Made by a program: the position numbers and the translations under genes
Notes under the pieces: generated by a model
Seen by the model: only the letters and a program-made list of their open reading frames with translations
Told to the model about the DNA's origin: nothing
Databases searched by the model: none
From: NC2004 sp050874905
GTDB taxonomy: Bacteria; Bacillota; Clostridia; Lachnospirales; Lachnospiraceae
Reading direction: 5' to 3'
Assembly: GCA_050874905.1 (NCBI GenBank)
Contig: JBNMLP010000004.1
Location: 1 to 64,000 of the forward strand
DNA length: 64,000 nt
Shown: in pieces, positions 24,859 to 32,910 of the stretch
Layout: every line of letters starts with the position of its first letter
Position numbering within the stretch: position 1 is the stretch's first letter

Positions 24859-26079
24859 ATGAAACAATTTAGCAAAAGAGTCTCTGCTCTTATACTTGCC
24901 CTTGTTCTTTTTGCATCATCCTTTGCAACAAGCGGATTAAAGGCAAACGCAGAAGAACTCCCTCAGGACTATGCCGCATTGGCAACCGATTTCACATGTA
25001 ATGGTGCTTTTAATGATTACATAATTACAGAAACCGATACCGCAGACCGTTGGTACCGGATCACCCTTCCATCTGATGGAAAGCTCCGTATCAAAGCAAT
25101 GGCTTACATGTATAGCTTAGATATCGATCTTTTTAATGACGATCTTTCCAAGGTATTTATTGACAATTATGATTTTTATTACTTCCATGGAACAGAAACA
25201 TCTCCTGTTACCAAAGAAGAAACAAGAATCCTCAGCGCAGGAACCTACTACCTGAGAGTCCGGATGGCTTCTTCTGACGTTGGTAAATATCGTCTGGCTG
25301 CTGACTTCACCGCTTACACTACCAATGACGCTGCTGCAATCTCTTATGATTCGCCACAGGAGCTTCCTATTGATACCGTAGTAAATGGTGCTTTAACAGA
25401 AACAGACAAAGAAGACTGGTTCCGCTTAACCATTCCGGTTGCCGGAACTTATACGTTCAAAGCCATTTCTTACCAGAGATATCTGGATTATAAACTCTAC
25501 AATCAGGATATGACAAAAACTATTGTAGAGGAATCTTACTTCTATGGAACAGATACTGCTCCTGCAACCAAAACATTTGATAAAGTACTTTCTGCAGGGA
25601 CCTATTATATTAAAGTAAATGCCGGAGATTTAGGCCGTTACATCATTTCCTACACAACTTTAACACAGGCAAACTGTTCTCATGAGTATGAAAATGCAAC
25701 AACGAGCCCAACCTACTTTGCAAACGGTTATACCCAGCACACCTGTAAGAAGTGTGGCTACAGCTACCGCGACGATTATAAAGCAAAGTATAAATTAAAT
25801 ACACCACCACTTTATACGGTTGCAACAGGTGCAAAGAAGAAGACCATCTATGTTTCTTACGGTGCAATGTATGGTGCGACTGGTTACCAGATCCGTTATT
25901 CTACTGATAAGAAATTTAAAAAGGGTGTAAAAACAATAAAGACCAAATCCACAGCCCGTACTATTAAAAAATTAAAGCGTAAGAAACGCTACTATGTACA
26001 GGTTCGTGCGTATACGAAATCCGGTAAAAAGGTTGCATACAGCAAGTGGTCAACAAAGAAAAGCACAAAGACAAAATAG
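24859..26079 (+). CDS. Secreted protein with two PPC-like domains, Cys motif and FN3
   Basis: 406 aa. A signal peptide (1-31, ending NAEE) is followed by two tandem beta domains (about 40-150 and 165-270) with the bacterial pre-peptidase C-terminal pattern (DTADRWYRITLP / EDWFRLTIP and SAGTYYLRV / SAGTYYIKV). A CSHEYEN..CKKCGY segment (about 273-305), common in Lachnospiraceae surface proteins, precedes a C-terminal FN3-like Lys-rich domain. No protease domain is present, so it is likely structural or binding. AGGAGG precedes the ATG by 8 nt; TATAAT lies at 24808-24813 with a weak -35. Its C-terminus resembles that of the 985-aa protein at the window start. Confidence 0.82.
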   Translation: MKQFSKRVSALILALVLFASSFATSGLKANAEELPQDYAALATDFTCNGAFNDYIITETDTADRWYRITLPSDGKLRIKAMAYMYSLDIDLFNDDLSKVFIDNYDFYYFHGTETSPVTKEETRILSAGTYYLRVRMASSDVGKYRLAADFTAYTTNDAAAISYDSPQELPIDTVVNGALTETDKEDWFRLTIPVAGTYTFKAISYQRYLDYKLYNQDMTKTIVEESYFYGTDTAPATKTFDKVLSAGTYYIKVNAGDLGRYIISYTTLTQANCSHEYENATTSPTYFANGYTQHTCKKCGYSYRDDYKAKYKLNTPPLYTVATGAKKKTIYVSYGAMYGATGYQIRYSTDKKFKKGVKTIKTKSTARTIKKLKRKKRYYVQVRAYTKSGKKVAYSKWSTKKSTKTK

Positions 26080-26084
26080 TAACA

Positions 26085-26128
26085 CATAACAAAAGTGGCT
26101 GATCGCACGATCAGCCACTTTTGTTATG
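26085..26128. terminator. Bidirectional terminator
   Basis: A perfect inverted repeat of about 20 bp (arm starts ATAACAAAAGTGGCTGAT) lies between convergent genes. T-rich flanks on both strands let it serve both the PPC/FN3 gene and the exchanger gene. Confidence 0.85.
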
Positions 26129-26143
26129 CCAATAAACACTTCT

Positions 26144-27094
26144 TTATCTCACACAGATATATACTGCATACACTGCATAGAGTAAAAGCATCAAAGCTCC
26201 TTCTTTCTGGTCGATCCGGTTCTTGCTCCATGCAAAGAACAATACCAGCACACTGCACACGATCAGCACGATAATGTCAATGACATTTTCCATAATAAAT
26301 GCAATAGGACTGATCGACGCCGCCACTCCAAGTACCAGCAGAATATTGAAGATATTTGAGCCGACTACATTTCCTACCGCCATATCTACTTCATTTTTCT
26401 TTGCCGCTACGATCGAGGTCACAAGCTCCGGAAGACTGGTTCCAATCGATACGATCGTCAGTCCGATCAGAGTCTGGCTCAATCCAAATCCCGCAGCGAT
26501 CGTGGATGCTCCATTTACAACAAAATCTCCACCAAATTTGATGGCAATACCACCTCCGACAATAAAAAGCAGACATTTCCACACCGGAAGAACCTCATAT
26601 TCCTCGCCCTCTGCTTCCTGCCGGTTCGCACGCGCCTTTTTGGCTTCCCATACCATATATAGAAGATAGAGAATAAAAGCTATAACAATAACTACACCTT
26701 CGAATCGTCCCACTACCATTCCGGTATATCCAAATACCAGCAGCAGGATCGCACAGATAATAGAAAATGGAAACTCCCGCCGTAATGTTTTGGCATTGAC
26801 CAGAAGCGGCGTAAAGAGTGCACAGATTCCACACACCACCATCAGGTTAAACAGATTCGATCCTACTACGTTACTGACTGCAAGGGAATTATCATTGTGC
26901 AGCGATGCCGTCACACTCACCGCACATTCCGGCAGGCTGGTTCCCATAGACACGATCGTCAGTCCGATGATCATGGATGGCACCCGCAGGCGTTTCGCCA
27001 CCGATGAACTTCCATCTACAAAAAAGTCCGCCCCTTTGATCAGCAGGACAAAGCCTACGATCAGGATCACTACTGCAATTAGCATTTCTTTCAT
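26144..27094 (-). CDS. Calcium/sodium antiporter (CaCA family, YrbG-like)
   Basis: 316 aa, about ten membrane segments in two inverted halves. Each half carries the alpha-repeat signature: GLTIVSMGTSLPE with NVVGSNLFN in the first, and GLTIVSIGTSLPE with NVVGSNIFN in the second. These Glu and Asn/Ser residues form the ion sites of Na+/Ca2+ exchangers. The loop between the halves (about 150-170) is short and charged, as in YrbG. GGAGAG precedes the ATG. It follows the flavodoxin-like gene by 18 nt and is probably cotranscribed from the promoter at 27838. Confidence 0.93.
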   Translation of the reverse strand: MKEMLIAVVILIVGFVLLIKGADFFVDGSSSVAKRLRVPSMIIGLTIVSMGTSLPECAVSVTASLHNDNSLAVSNVVGSNLFNLMVVCGICALFTPLLVNAKTLRREFPFSIICAILLLVFGYTGMVVGRFEGVVIVIAFILYLLYMVWEAKKARANRQEAEGEEYEVLPVWKCLLFIVGGGIAIKFGGDFVVNGASTIAAGFGLSQTLIGLTIVSIGTSLPELVTSIVAAKKNEVDMAVGNVVGSNIFNILLVLGVAASISPIAFIMENVIDIIVLIVCSVLVLFFAWSKNRIDQKEGALMLLLYAVYAVYICVR

Positions 27095-27112
27095 TGTTTC
27101 TCTCCTCTGCTC

Positions 27113-27808
27113 CTAATTATTCCAAGGACGTTTATCCGCTGTCCAGCCCATTTCGTTCCAATAGGAAACATCCGCCTCGCACCATGCCAGTTTTTTCTGC
27201 ATGATACGCATCACATGGAAAAATGCTTTGGTTTTGATCCCCGCTTTTACTTTTCCCTGTTTTTGACGGATCTTTGCGGCAAGAGCAGTGATCTTTTTTT
27301 CAATCGCTTTTTTCTGTTTTGGCGTTACCTGCTGCCAGTTCACCGCATGAACTGCAGCTCCGATCTGATAGATCTTAGGAATCCCCCAGAAAAACAGACT
27401 GTCCTTCATGTCTTTATTGGTACTCTTCATCCCGGCTCCTGCTGCTGTGCTGATACAAACCGCCTGCTTTTGAAACATCTCTTTTCGCGGCCGGTGTACC
27501 ATCCAGCGGTATGCCTGATGATCCAGAAAATTCTTCATCGGTGCAGTCACATGATAGACATAAACCGGACTGGTCAATATGATCAGATCCGCCTCATCCA
27601 GTGCCGCCCGGATCTCCTTCTGCTGCCCGTAATGTGGACATTTTTCCTCATTGTCCATAAAGCAAAGGTTACAACCTGCGCAGTAAGGGGAAAAATCATT
27701 TGGGAAAAAGTATTCTTTGATCTCTCCGCCCACCTGTTCTGCGAGCATTTTCCCAATATGATAGGTAGAACCTTTATGATTCTGACCATTACATATCACT
27801 ATTTTCAT
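27113..27808 (-). CDS. Flavodoxin-like NAD(P)H-dependent oxidoreductase
   Basis: 231 aa. N-terminal FMN-binding flavodoxin fold: ICNGQNHKGSTYHIG phosphate loop and LTSPVYVYHVTAPMKNFLDH flavin loop. A CAGCNLC Cys cluster near residues 44-50 plus a following Cys recalls iron-sulfur flavoproteins (ISF), so both FMN and an Fe-S cluster may be bound. Likely a small electron-transfer or quinone/nitro reductase. GGGAGG precedes the ATG, and a good promoter lies 30 nt upstream, separating it from the macrodomain/sirtuin operon. Confidence 0.85.
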   Translation of the reverse strand: MKIVICNGQNHKGSTYHIGKMLAEQVGGEIKEYFFPNDFSPYCAGCNLCFMDNEEKCPHYGQQKEIRAALDEADLIILTSPVYVYHVTAPMKNFLDHQAYRWMVHRPRKEMFQKQAVCISTAAGAGMKSTNKDMKDSLFFWGIPKIYQIGAAVHAVNWQQVTPKQKKAIEKKITALAAKIRQKQGKVKAGIKTKAFFHVMRIMQKKLAWCEADVSYWNEMGWTADKRPWNN

Positions 27809-27837
27809 GCCATCCTCCCATGTATGAATTTTCCACT

Positions 27838-27866
27838 ATTGTAACATCATTCCCCCTTACACTCAA
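27838..27866 (-). promoter_or_regulatory. Promoter of the flavodoxin/exchanger unit
   Basis: TTGAGT, a 17-nt spacer and TACAAT on the minus strand, about 30 nt before the ATG at 27808. Confidence 0.75.
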
Positions 27867-27920
27867 CTAATAGTGATAACGTTTTTGATTTGCGATCAGA
27901 ATATGTTTTCTTCTTTTCAT

Positions 27921-28703
27921 TCAACCGCTTAATAATGCGGTATAGATCCTGACATCTTCCTCCTGAAAGACGTTGAAAATGACTTGTTTGATCTGCTCAT
28001 TTCCGGCAAGGAACTCTTTTACTGTGGCAATTGCAATCTCAGCCGCCCGCTGCTTTGGAAAACGGAATACCCCGGTAGACAAACAGCAAAAAGCAATAGA
28101 TTCCACTCCATGTTCTGCCGCCAGTGTCAGACATTCCCGGTAGCAGCTCGCCAGGAGTTCTTCGTCCTGTTTTGTCACCTCCCACTGCACGATCGGCCCG
28201 ACAGTGTGGAGGATATATTTTGCCGGAAGATTATACCCCGGTGTGATCTTTGCCTTTCCGGTTTCTTCCTCATGCCCCTGTTTTTGCATGATTTCATGCA
28301 TCGTAAGGCGAAGCTGTATCCCGGCATACGTGTGGATCACATTATCAATGCAGGCGTGCATCGGAGAAAAACAGCCAAGCATCTGGGAATTACAGGCATT
28401 TACAATGGCGTCACACTGCAGGGTTGTGATGTCGCCCTGCCAGACATATAGTCGGGAATCGGAAGGAACCGGATGCAGACTGTCCGCCAAAGTGACTCCA
28501 CGCTCTTTGTTTCTTTCCGTTAAATAGTCATCCTGAATCTTTCTAAACTCCTCACTGATGGGTTCCGGCATACGGACATTCATCAGGGAACGAAGCAGCT
28601 CTCTTTGTTTTTCTTCCGCCTTTGGTACATGCTGTGGCAGCAATCCTTGTTTTTCTTTTAAGAGGTAGTGGATCAGATATTCCCTTCTTTCTCTTTGTGT
28701 CAT
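27921..28703 (-). CDS. Zn-type macrodomain protein-ADP-ribose hydrolase
   Basis: 260 aa. A helical N-terminal extension (1-75) leads to a macrodomain with DAIVNACNS (ADP-ribose binding), GCFSPMHACIDN (the His/Cys pattern of the zinc-containing macrodomains found with SirTM), AKITPGYNLPAKYILHTVGP and CCLSTGVFRFP (the diphosphate loop). Such enzymes remove mono-ADP-ribose attached by the neighbouring sirtuin. Its ATG overlaps the sirtuin stop by 4 nt. Motif match and pairing make the assignment strong; substrate protein unknown. It is the last gene of the ACGX operon. Confidence 0.93.
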   Translation of the reverse strand: MTQRERREYLIHYLLKEKQGLLPQHVPKAEEKQRELLRSLMNVRMPEPISEEFRKIQDDYLTERNKERGVTLADSLHPVPSDSRLYVWQGDITTLQCDAIVNACNSQMLGCFSPMHACIDNVIHTYAGIQLRLTMHEIMQKQGHEEETGKAKITPGYNLPAKYILHTVGPIVQWEVTKQDEELLASCYRECLTLAAEHGVESIAFCCLSTGVFRFPKQRAAEIAIATVKEFLAGNEQIKQVIFNVFQEEDVRIYTALLSG

Positions 28704-29596
28704 GCCTCTGCCTCCTTTTCTAACTGGTCAAGCACCTTTGCAATGTCTTCATTGAAACAGAGGGACTTGTCCTGAATCTGCGCCGGTGCATACGCTTCTC
28801 CTTTATTTATACAGACATAGGAAGCAGCAGAAAAAGTATCTGTCATCTGCCAGAACGTGTATTTTATGATCCCCGGAGTATTATATCCCGTACCCAGATC
28901 CAGAAATAAAATGTTTAAATTGCGGTGCCGCTGCAAAAATAATTCATACCGTTCAGCCGCTCTGTGCCAGCCTTCATCCTCTACAAAGGTACTGTCAGCC
29001 CTCAGATTCATACTCATCGGTTTTCCACACTTTGGGCAATGTGGCACCAGTTCCTTCGGAATGACACCTTTCAAAGTCATTCCTTCCGGCAGGAAAAGCG
29101 CGCCATTTTGTATCCGGTACCCCTGACTGACTACCATTTTCGTTATCATTTCTTCGTTGTCATAGGTGTTATCATGACATGGCTCACTGCACTGGAACAG
29201 ACCATAATCTCCCTGCGTATAAAATAACCGGTGCTTGTCAAAGCCTTCCTTTTGAAAGCAGTGGTCTACATTGGTCGTCAGCACAAAATAATCCTTTTCT
29301 TTTACCAGATCATAAAGTTTCTCATATACCGGTTCCGGAGCATCCATATAGCGGTTCACGTAGATGTAGCGGCTCCAGTATGCCCAGTATTCCTCTAATG
29401 TTTCATAAGGATAAAAACCCCCGGAATACATATCCTGAAAATGATACTTCTCGTAAAAATCCGAAAAATAACGCATAAACCGCGCTCCGCTATAGGTAAA
29501 ACCGGCAGAAGTGGACAGCCCTGCACCTGCACCGATCACCACGGCATCTGCCTGGTTTAATTTTTGCTTTAGCTGCTCTATTTTCCTGTTCTTCAT
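28700..29596 (-). CDS. Class M sirtuin (SirTM), protein ADP-ribosyltransferase
   Basis: 298 aa. Sirtuin Rossmann core: GAGAGLSTSAGF (NAD phosphate loop) and TTNVDHCF. In place of the ELHG catalytic-His segment of deacetylase sirtuins it has YTQGDYG, the Gln-containing variant typical of SirTM enzymes, which transfer ADP-ribose instead of deacetylating. A zinc Cys set (CSEPC..CPKCG) is present. In staphylococci and streptococci SirTM modifies a lipoylated GcvH-like protein made by the same operon; no gcvH or lplA lies here. The internal ATG at 29596 (AAGGCGG 9 nt upstream) is preferred to TTG at 29623 and gives a 4-nt overlap with the preceding gene. Confidence 0.9.
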   Translation of the reverse strand: MKNRKIEQLKQKLNQADAVVIGAGAGLSTSAGFTYSGARFMRYFSDFYEKYHFQDMYSGGFYPYETLEEYWAYWSRYIYVNRYMDAPEPVYEKLYDLVKEKDYFVLTTNVDHCFQKEGFDKHRLFYTQGDYGLFQCSEPCHDNTYDNEEMITKMVVSQGYRIQNGALFLPEGMTLKGVIPKELVPHCPKCGKPMSMNLRADSTFVEDEGWHRAAERYELFLQRHRNLNILFLDLGTGYNTPGIIKYTFWQMTDTFSAASYVCINKGEAYAPAQIQDKSLCFNEDIAKVLDQLEKEAEA

Positions 29597-30204
29597 TTTC
29601 TGACCACCGCCTTTACCGGACAATTCTCATAACAATTTCCACAATGCAGACAATGCTCTGCCGCAATCACATAGGGCTTTCCTTCCATAATACAGCGTTG
29701 TGGACAATGCGCCTTACAGCGTCCGCATCCAATGCAGGCATCCGTGATCGCATAACCTTTTTCCTTTATTGTAGCATCCCCGAGTGCATATGTCTCGCGA
29801 AAGATCGGATTCACACCAAGATGAAAATATTCCACCGTTCCCTGATCGATGCAAAACATGATACCGATGGATCTTGTATCCCCCGGATATACATTGGCAA
29901 GATAGGGCTGTTCTTCAAAAATAATATCCCGCCATTTTTCCTGTTCCTCCTCTTTTACAGGAACGGCGTTTCCGGACAAACGGATCATTTCCTTATACTT
30001 TGTGTAGCCAAGGATCTGCACTCTGCCATCCCGGAGAAGTTCTTTGCAAAAATCTTTTCCTCTTGCCGTGAAAAAATAAAGTGCATCCTTTTCATAGTGG
30101 ATCGCACTGATATTTCTGATCTGTGGTGCTCCCTGATTATCCACGGTAGCAAACGCAAGCACACCGACCAGCTTCAATTTTTGTAAACAAGTTGCCAAAT
30201 CCAT
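29593..30204 (-). CDS. FMN split-barrel (PNPOx-like) protein fused to 2[4Fe-4S] ferredoxin
   Basis: 203 aa. Residues 1-135 form a pyridoxamine-5-phosphate-oxidase-like split barrel (GVLAFATVDNQGAPQIRNI, FFTARGKDF), a fold that binds FMN or related cofactors. Residues 150-203 form a two-cluster ferredoxin with CIGCGRCKAHCP and CLHCGNCYENCP. It should pass electrons between clusters and flavin, perhaps supplying the neighbouring nitroreductase or radical SAM enzyme (inference). AAAGGAG lies 8 nt before the ATG. It overlaps the sirtuin start by 4 nt, so both are translationally coupled. Confidence 0.88.
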   Translation of the reverse strand: MDLATCLQKLKLVGVLAFATVDNQGAPQIRNISAIHYEKDALYFFTARGKDFCKELLRDGRVQILGYTKYKEMIRLSGNAVPVKEEEQEKWRDIIFEEQPYLANVYPGDTRSIGIMFCIDQGTVEYFHLGVNPIFRETYALGDATIKEKGYAITDACIGCGRCKAHCPQRCIMEGKPYVIAAEHCLHCGNCYENCPVKAVVRK

Positions 30205-30242
30205 AGGCGTTCTCCTTTATTTGAAATTCATCTAATATTTTG

Positions 30243-30818
30243 TTATTCTACGATTCTTATTCTGCCTTCCCTGCGCGGCTTTCGATGCGGCACTGCTCCA
30301 TCAAGATATCCCAGGATTACAAATCCCTGACAGCTATATCCTTCCGGCACCGCCCACTCCTGCATCAGTTTTTTTCCTTCCTCTGAGGCAAATGTTTCCT
30401 GCCCTCTGGAAATGATACAGGAAGCAATCTGAAGCTCCGTCGCCTGCAGTACCATGTTCTCCATCATACAAAAGGCATCTGCGGTTTTAAACAGAAAATT
30501 ATCCTGACAAAACACACAGATAACGGTTGGCGCATCGTAAAACCCATTTTGAATAGAAGGATCATCGATCGTGCTCGGCTGCTCCTTTGAAACATAGTTC
30601 CCGGCTAAATGCGTACGGTCAAAATGAGCCATATTCATTTTCCCCACCTTTTTTGCAAGTTCCTTATTATAAATAGCAACCATCCTACTGCGCTGCCCGC
30701 CTCCGGCATTGGGAGCATAGTTTCCTGCCTCTAAGATTTTTTCCAGATCCTCTCTTTTTATCTGTTTATCCTGATACCTGCGGATAGAATGTCTTGCTTT
30801 GATCACATCCATTAACAT
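30243..30818 (-). CDS. Nitroreductase-family FMN oxidoreductase
   Basis: 191 aa, nitroreductase fold: RHSIRRYQD near the N-terminus (FMN phosphate contacts), YAPNAGGGQ, and a late VILGYLDG strand. Members reduce quinones and nitroaromatics, or, in peptide biosynthesis clusters, oxidise azoline rings or dehydrogenate side chains. Its start overlaps the maturase stop by 7 nt, with GGAGG 7 nt upstream, so the two are tightly coupled. That coupling makes a role in modifying the ACGX peptide plausible, but this is inference. Confidence 0.88.
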   Translation of the reverse strand: MLMDVIKARHSIRRYQDKQIKREDLEKILEAGNYAPNAGGGQRSRMVAIYNKELAKKVGKMNMAHFDRTHLAGNYVSKEQPSTIDDPSIQNGFYDAPTVICVFCQDNFLFKTADAFCMMENMVLQATELQIASCIISRGQETFASEEGKKLMQEWAVPEGYSCQGFVILGYLDGAVPHRKPRREGRIRIVE

Positions 30819-31873
30819 GGCAACGCCTCCCCTGTTATCTCATTTTTCGTCTTCCAGCATTGCGGATCAGCGGCATAAAAATCCCCGTATGTTCCATTGG
30901 CAACCGCCGGACATCCCCGGCACCAGCCGGCTAACTCGCATTTGCTGCATTTTGAAAATCTGTCATAATCGCGGTATTTTTCCATCTGACAGATCCATAC
31001 ATCTGCCAGCCGGTCCTCAAAGATATTGGCAACCTTGCTGTCTGTCACTCTCCGGCATGCCATAATATCTCCGTTGGAAGAGATCGTAATATGACAGTTT
31101 CCGCAGTTGCAGCCACCATAGATCATTCCTTTTTTGGCATTTTCCGGCAAAGAAAACTGTCCTGTTTCATACTCATAAAGCGTCCACAGATGATCCTTTT
31201 TGTTAAAAAATGTTTTGCAGCCTGCTGCCTCATATGCCTTGAATTTAGCATCACAGATTGCAAGGAGGTTCCGATACTCCTGTGGTGTCATACTGGTATC
31301 AACTTCCCCGCCTGTCGGCACATAACGGGAAAATGCGTATACCCCTACCTCTGCCTTTACCACGGCATCTATAATATCCGGTATCTCGTTCACATTGGTT
31401 TTGGAAACTGTCGTCATAATGATGCTCTTGATCCCGGCACGATTTAAACAGCCCACCTTTTCAAGCGTCAAGTCAAAGCTTCCCGGCTTCCGGAACCAGT
31501 CGTGCGTTTTTTGCATACCGTCCAGCGACATTTGATATTTTTCACATCCGCACACCCGTAACATTCTGCAGATCTCATCATTTAAATGGAACGGATTTCC
31601 CATCAGCGTAAACGGAATGTCCCTGCTTTTTAAAAGTACCAGCAGCTTCCAGAAGTCCGGATGCAGGATGGGGTCCCCGCCGGTAATATAAAAATAAGGG
31701 GTTCTGTTGTAAACCTTACAGAAATCCTCACAATTTGCCACAACCTCCTGCATCTGCTTCCATGTCATGCTCTTTAATTGCTTACAGCCATCTCCTGAAA
31801 AAATATAGCAGTGTTTGCAACGCTGGTCACATTCATCTGTAATGTGCCACTGAAATGAAAAATACTGACGCAT
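30812..31873 (-). CDS. Radical SAM/SPASM peptide maturase, ACGX system
   Basis: 353 aa. The radical SAM motif CDQRCKHC is at residues 15-22, followed by YITGGDPILHPDF and MSLDGM. The SPASM region has GGCNCGNC, MACRR, CSKCELAGWCRGCPA and a final Cys, enough for two auxiliary clusters. Sequence and the adjacent ACGX-repeat peptide match the ACGX-system radical SAM/SPASM maturase defined in TIGRFAMs. It probably installs a Cys-linked modification (thioether or similar) on the repeats; chemistry is not established. AAGGAGG is 10 nt before the ATG. A terminator-like hairpin separates it from the precursor gene. Confidence 0.93.
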   Translation of the reverse strand: MRQYFSFQWHITDECDQRCKHCYIFSGDGCKQLKSMTWKQMQEVVANCEDFCKVYNRTPYFYITGGDPILHPDFWKLLVLLKSRDIPFTLMGNPFHLNDEICRMLRVCGCEKYQMSLDGMQKTHDWFRKPGSFDLTLEKVGCLNRAGIKSIIMTTVSKTNVNEIPDIIDAVVKAEVGVYAFSRYVPTGGEVDTSMTPQEYRNLLAICDAKFKAYEAAGCKTFFNKKDHLWTLYEYETGQFSLPENAKKGMIYGGCNCGNCHITISSNGDIMACRRVTDSKVANIFEDRLADVWICQMEKYRDYDRFSKCSKCELAGWCRGCPAVANGTYGDFYAADPQCWKTKNEITGEALPC

Positions 31874-31896
31874 CCTGCATTTCCCTCCTTCTTCTT

Positions 31897-31932
31897 AAAA
31901 AACGGAGGTAACCGCCATACGCAATTACCTCA
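31897..31932 (-). terminator. Attenuating terminator between ACGX precursor and maturase
   Basis: On the minus strand an 11-bp stem GAGGTAATTGC/GCGGTTACCTC with loop GTATG is followed by CG and six T. It lies 11 nt after the precursor stop and should make precursor mRNA more abundant than the enzyme genes. Confidence 0.75.
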
Positions 31933-31942
31933 CTTTTTCCTG

Positions 31943-32194
31943 CTACTTGTCAGATGCGCCACATGCTGTGCCACACGCTGCCGGTTTTTCCTCTGGCTGA
32001 TCAGATGCTCCGCATGCCGTGCCACACGCTGCCGGTTTTTCCTCCGGCTGGTCAGATGCTCCGCATGCTGTGCCACACGCTGCCGGTTTTTCCTCCGGCT
32101 GGTCAGATGCTCCACATGCTGTGCCGCACGCTGCGCTTGTCTGCGCCTGTTCTACTTCCTTTTTGCTCCATCCAAAAATGTTTGCTAATGCCAT
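31943..32194 (-). CDS. ACGX-repeat RiPP precursor peptide
   Basis: 83-aa ribosomal peptide: a leader of about 20 residues (MALANIFGWSKKEVEQ..) followed by four 17-aa units AACGTACGASDQPEEKP, the last cut short as SDK. Each unit holds two ACGX motifs, giving eight Cys. The match to the ACGX-repeat peptide family is exact in motif. The ATG at 32194 has AGGAGG 8 nt upstream; the longer frame from 32230 is rejected. It is the first gene of the operon with the radical SAM maturase. No protease or dedicated exporter is nearby, so whether it is cleaved or kept intact is unknown. Confidence 0.94.
   Translation of the reverse strand: MALANIFGWSKKEVEQAQTSAACGTACGASDQPEEKPAACGTACGASDQPEEKPAACGTACGASDQPEEKPAACGTACGASDK
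31946..32134 (-). repeat. 51-bp tandem repeats in the ACGX precursor
   Basis: 3.7 nearly identical copies of a 51-bp unit encode the ACGX core. Copy number is likely to vary between strains. Confidence 0.9.
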
Positions 32195-32276
32195 GTTATC
32201 TACCTCCTGTATGTTGTTATATTGGGGCATTGCCCTGTTGCATTGTTAGCATAACAACCGGAGAAGAATAAAAAAA

Positions 32277-32493
32277 GTACGCACTTTTTTATTACATAGG
32301 CACCTTTTTGTAACCACTGGACAGAGACGTCCGCAAAAAAAGAGGAGCGTCATATTTTGCAAATGTTGCATTGGATTCAATGTCACTAATTAACAGTACG
32401 CAAAGTAATTTTTATTAAAAATATATATAGTACGCAAAGTAACTTCCTTTTAACCAAAACATAGGCACCTTTTTGTAACCACTAGACGGGGAC
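32277..32493. promoter_or_regulatory. Duplicated operator modules between HxlR gene and ACGX operon
   Basis: A 34-nt sequence starting CATAGGCACC occurs at 32295-32328 and 32460-32493 with three mismatches. Each copy is preceded by GTACGCA (32278 and 32430), and a third AGTACGCAAAGTAA is at 32395-32408. The repeats lie in the divergent intergenic region and are the obvious candidates for HxlR binding. No clear sigma-A hexamers could be fixed for either gene. Confidence 0.6.
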
Positions 32494-32558
32494 AGATTCG
32501 TATGTTACATTATATTTGATACTTACATCACATTAGAAACTTGGTAAAGGAGGAGCTT

Positions 32559-32885
32559 ATGCTGACGAAAGAAGAATTACCAGAATGTCCGGTTGCAACT
32601 ACAGTACAACTGATCGGAAGTAAATGGAAATTATTAATTTTAAGAAATTTGTTAATGCGCCCATGGCGGTTTAATGAATTAAAACGGAGCTTAGATGGTA
32701 TCAGTCAGAAGGTTTTAACGGATTCCCTGCGTTCCATGGAAGAAGACGGTATTATCACAAGAACCGTATACCCGGAAGTACCTCCCCGTGTGGAATATGC
32801 CTTAAGTGAACTGGGAGAAACCATGCGTCCCATCCTTAATGCCATGCAAAAATGGGGCGAGGATTATAAAGAAAAGATGGAGTAG
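32559..32885 (+). CDS. HxlR-family winged-helix regulator
   Basis: 108 aa MarR/HxlR-type dimeric DNA-binding protein. An N-terminal ECPV Cys sits where redox-sensing HxlR proteins (YodB, HypR) carry their reactive Cys. It is followed by the family core IGSKWKLLILRNLL, RFNELKRSLDGISQKVLTDSL and RVEYALSELG. The ATG at 32559 has AAAGGAGG just upstream; the TTG at 32541 is rejected. It diverges from the ACGX operon, with repeated motifs between, so control of that operon by electrophile or oxidative stress is a reasonable inference. Confidence 0.92.
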   Translation: MLTKEELPECPVATTVQLIGSKWKLLILRNLLMRPWRFNELKRSLDGISQKVLTDSLRSMEEDGIITRTVYPEVPPRVEYALSELGETMRPILNAMQKWGEDYKEKME

Positions 32886-32910
32886 GCAGTGGTTTACTGC
32901 CCTTCTCCAT
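32877..32910 (+). terminator. Hairpin at the end of the HxlR gene
   Basis: ATGGAG and GGCAGT pair with ACTGCC and CTCCAT around a 5-nt loop, followed by a T/C-rich stretch, between convergent genes. The T run is weak. Confidence 0.4.

Noticed and set aside
28700..29596. Ordinary deacetylase sirtuin
   Set aside because: The catalytic His-Gly segment is replaced by TQGDYG and a Zn-macrodomain partner overlaps it, both pointing to SirTM.
31946..32134. Possible CRISPR array
   Set aside because: The 51-bp units are contiguous, with no unique spacers, and encode the peptide repeat.
31930..32271. Frames on both strands over the ACGX precursor
   Set aside because: Shadow frames of a 51-bp repeat; only the frame with AGGAGG and ACGX motifs is credible.
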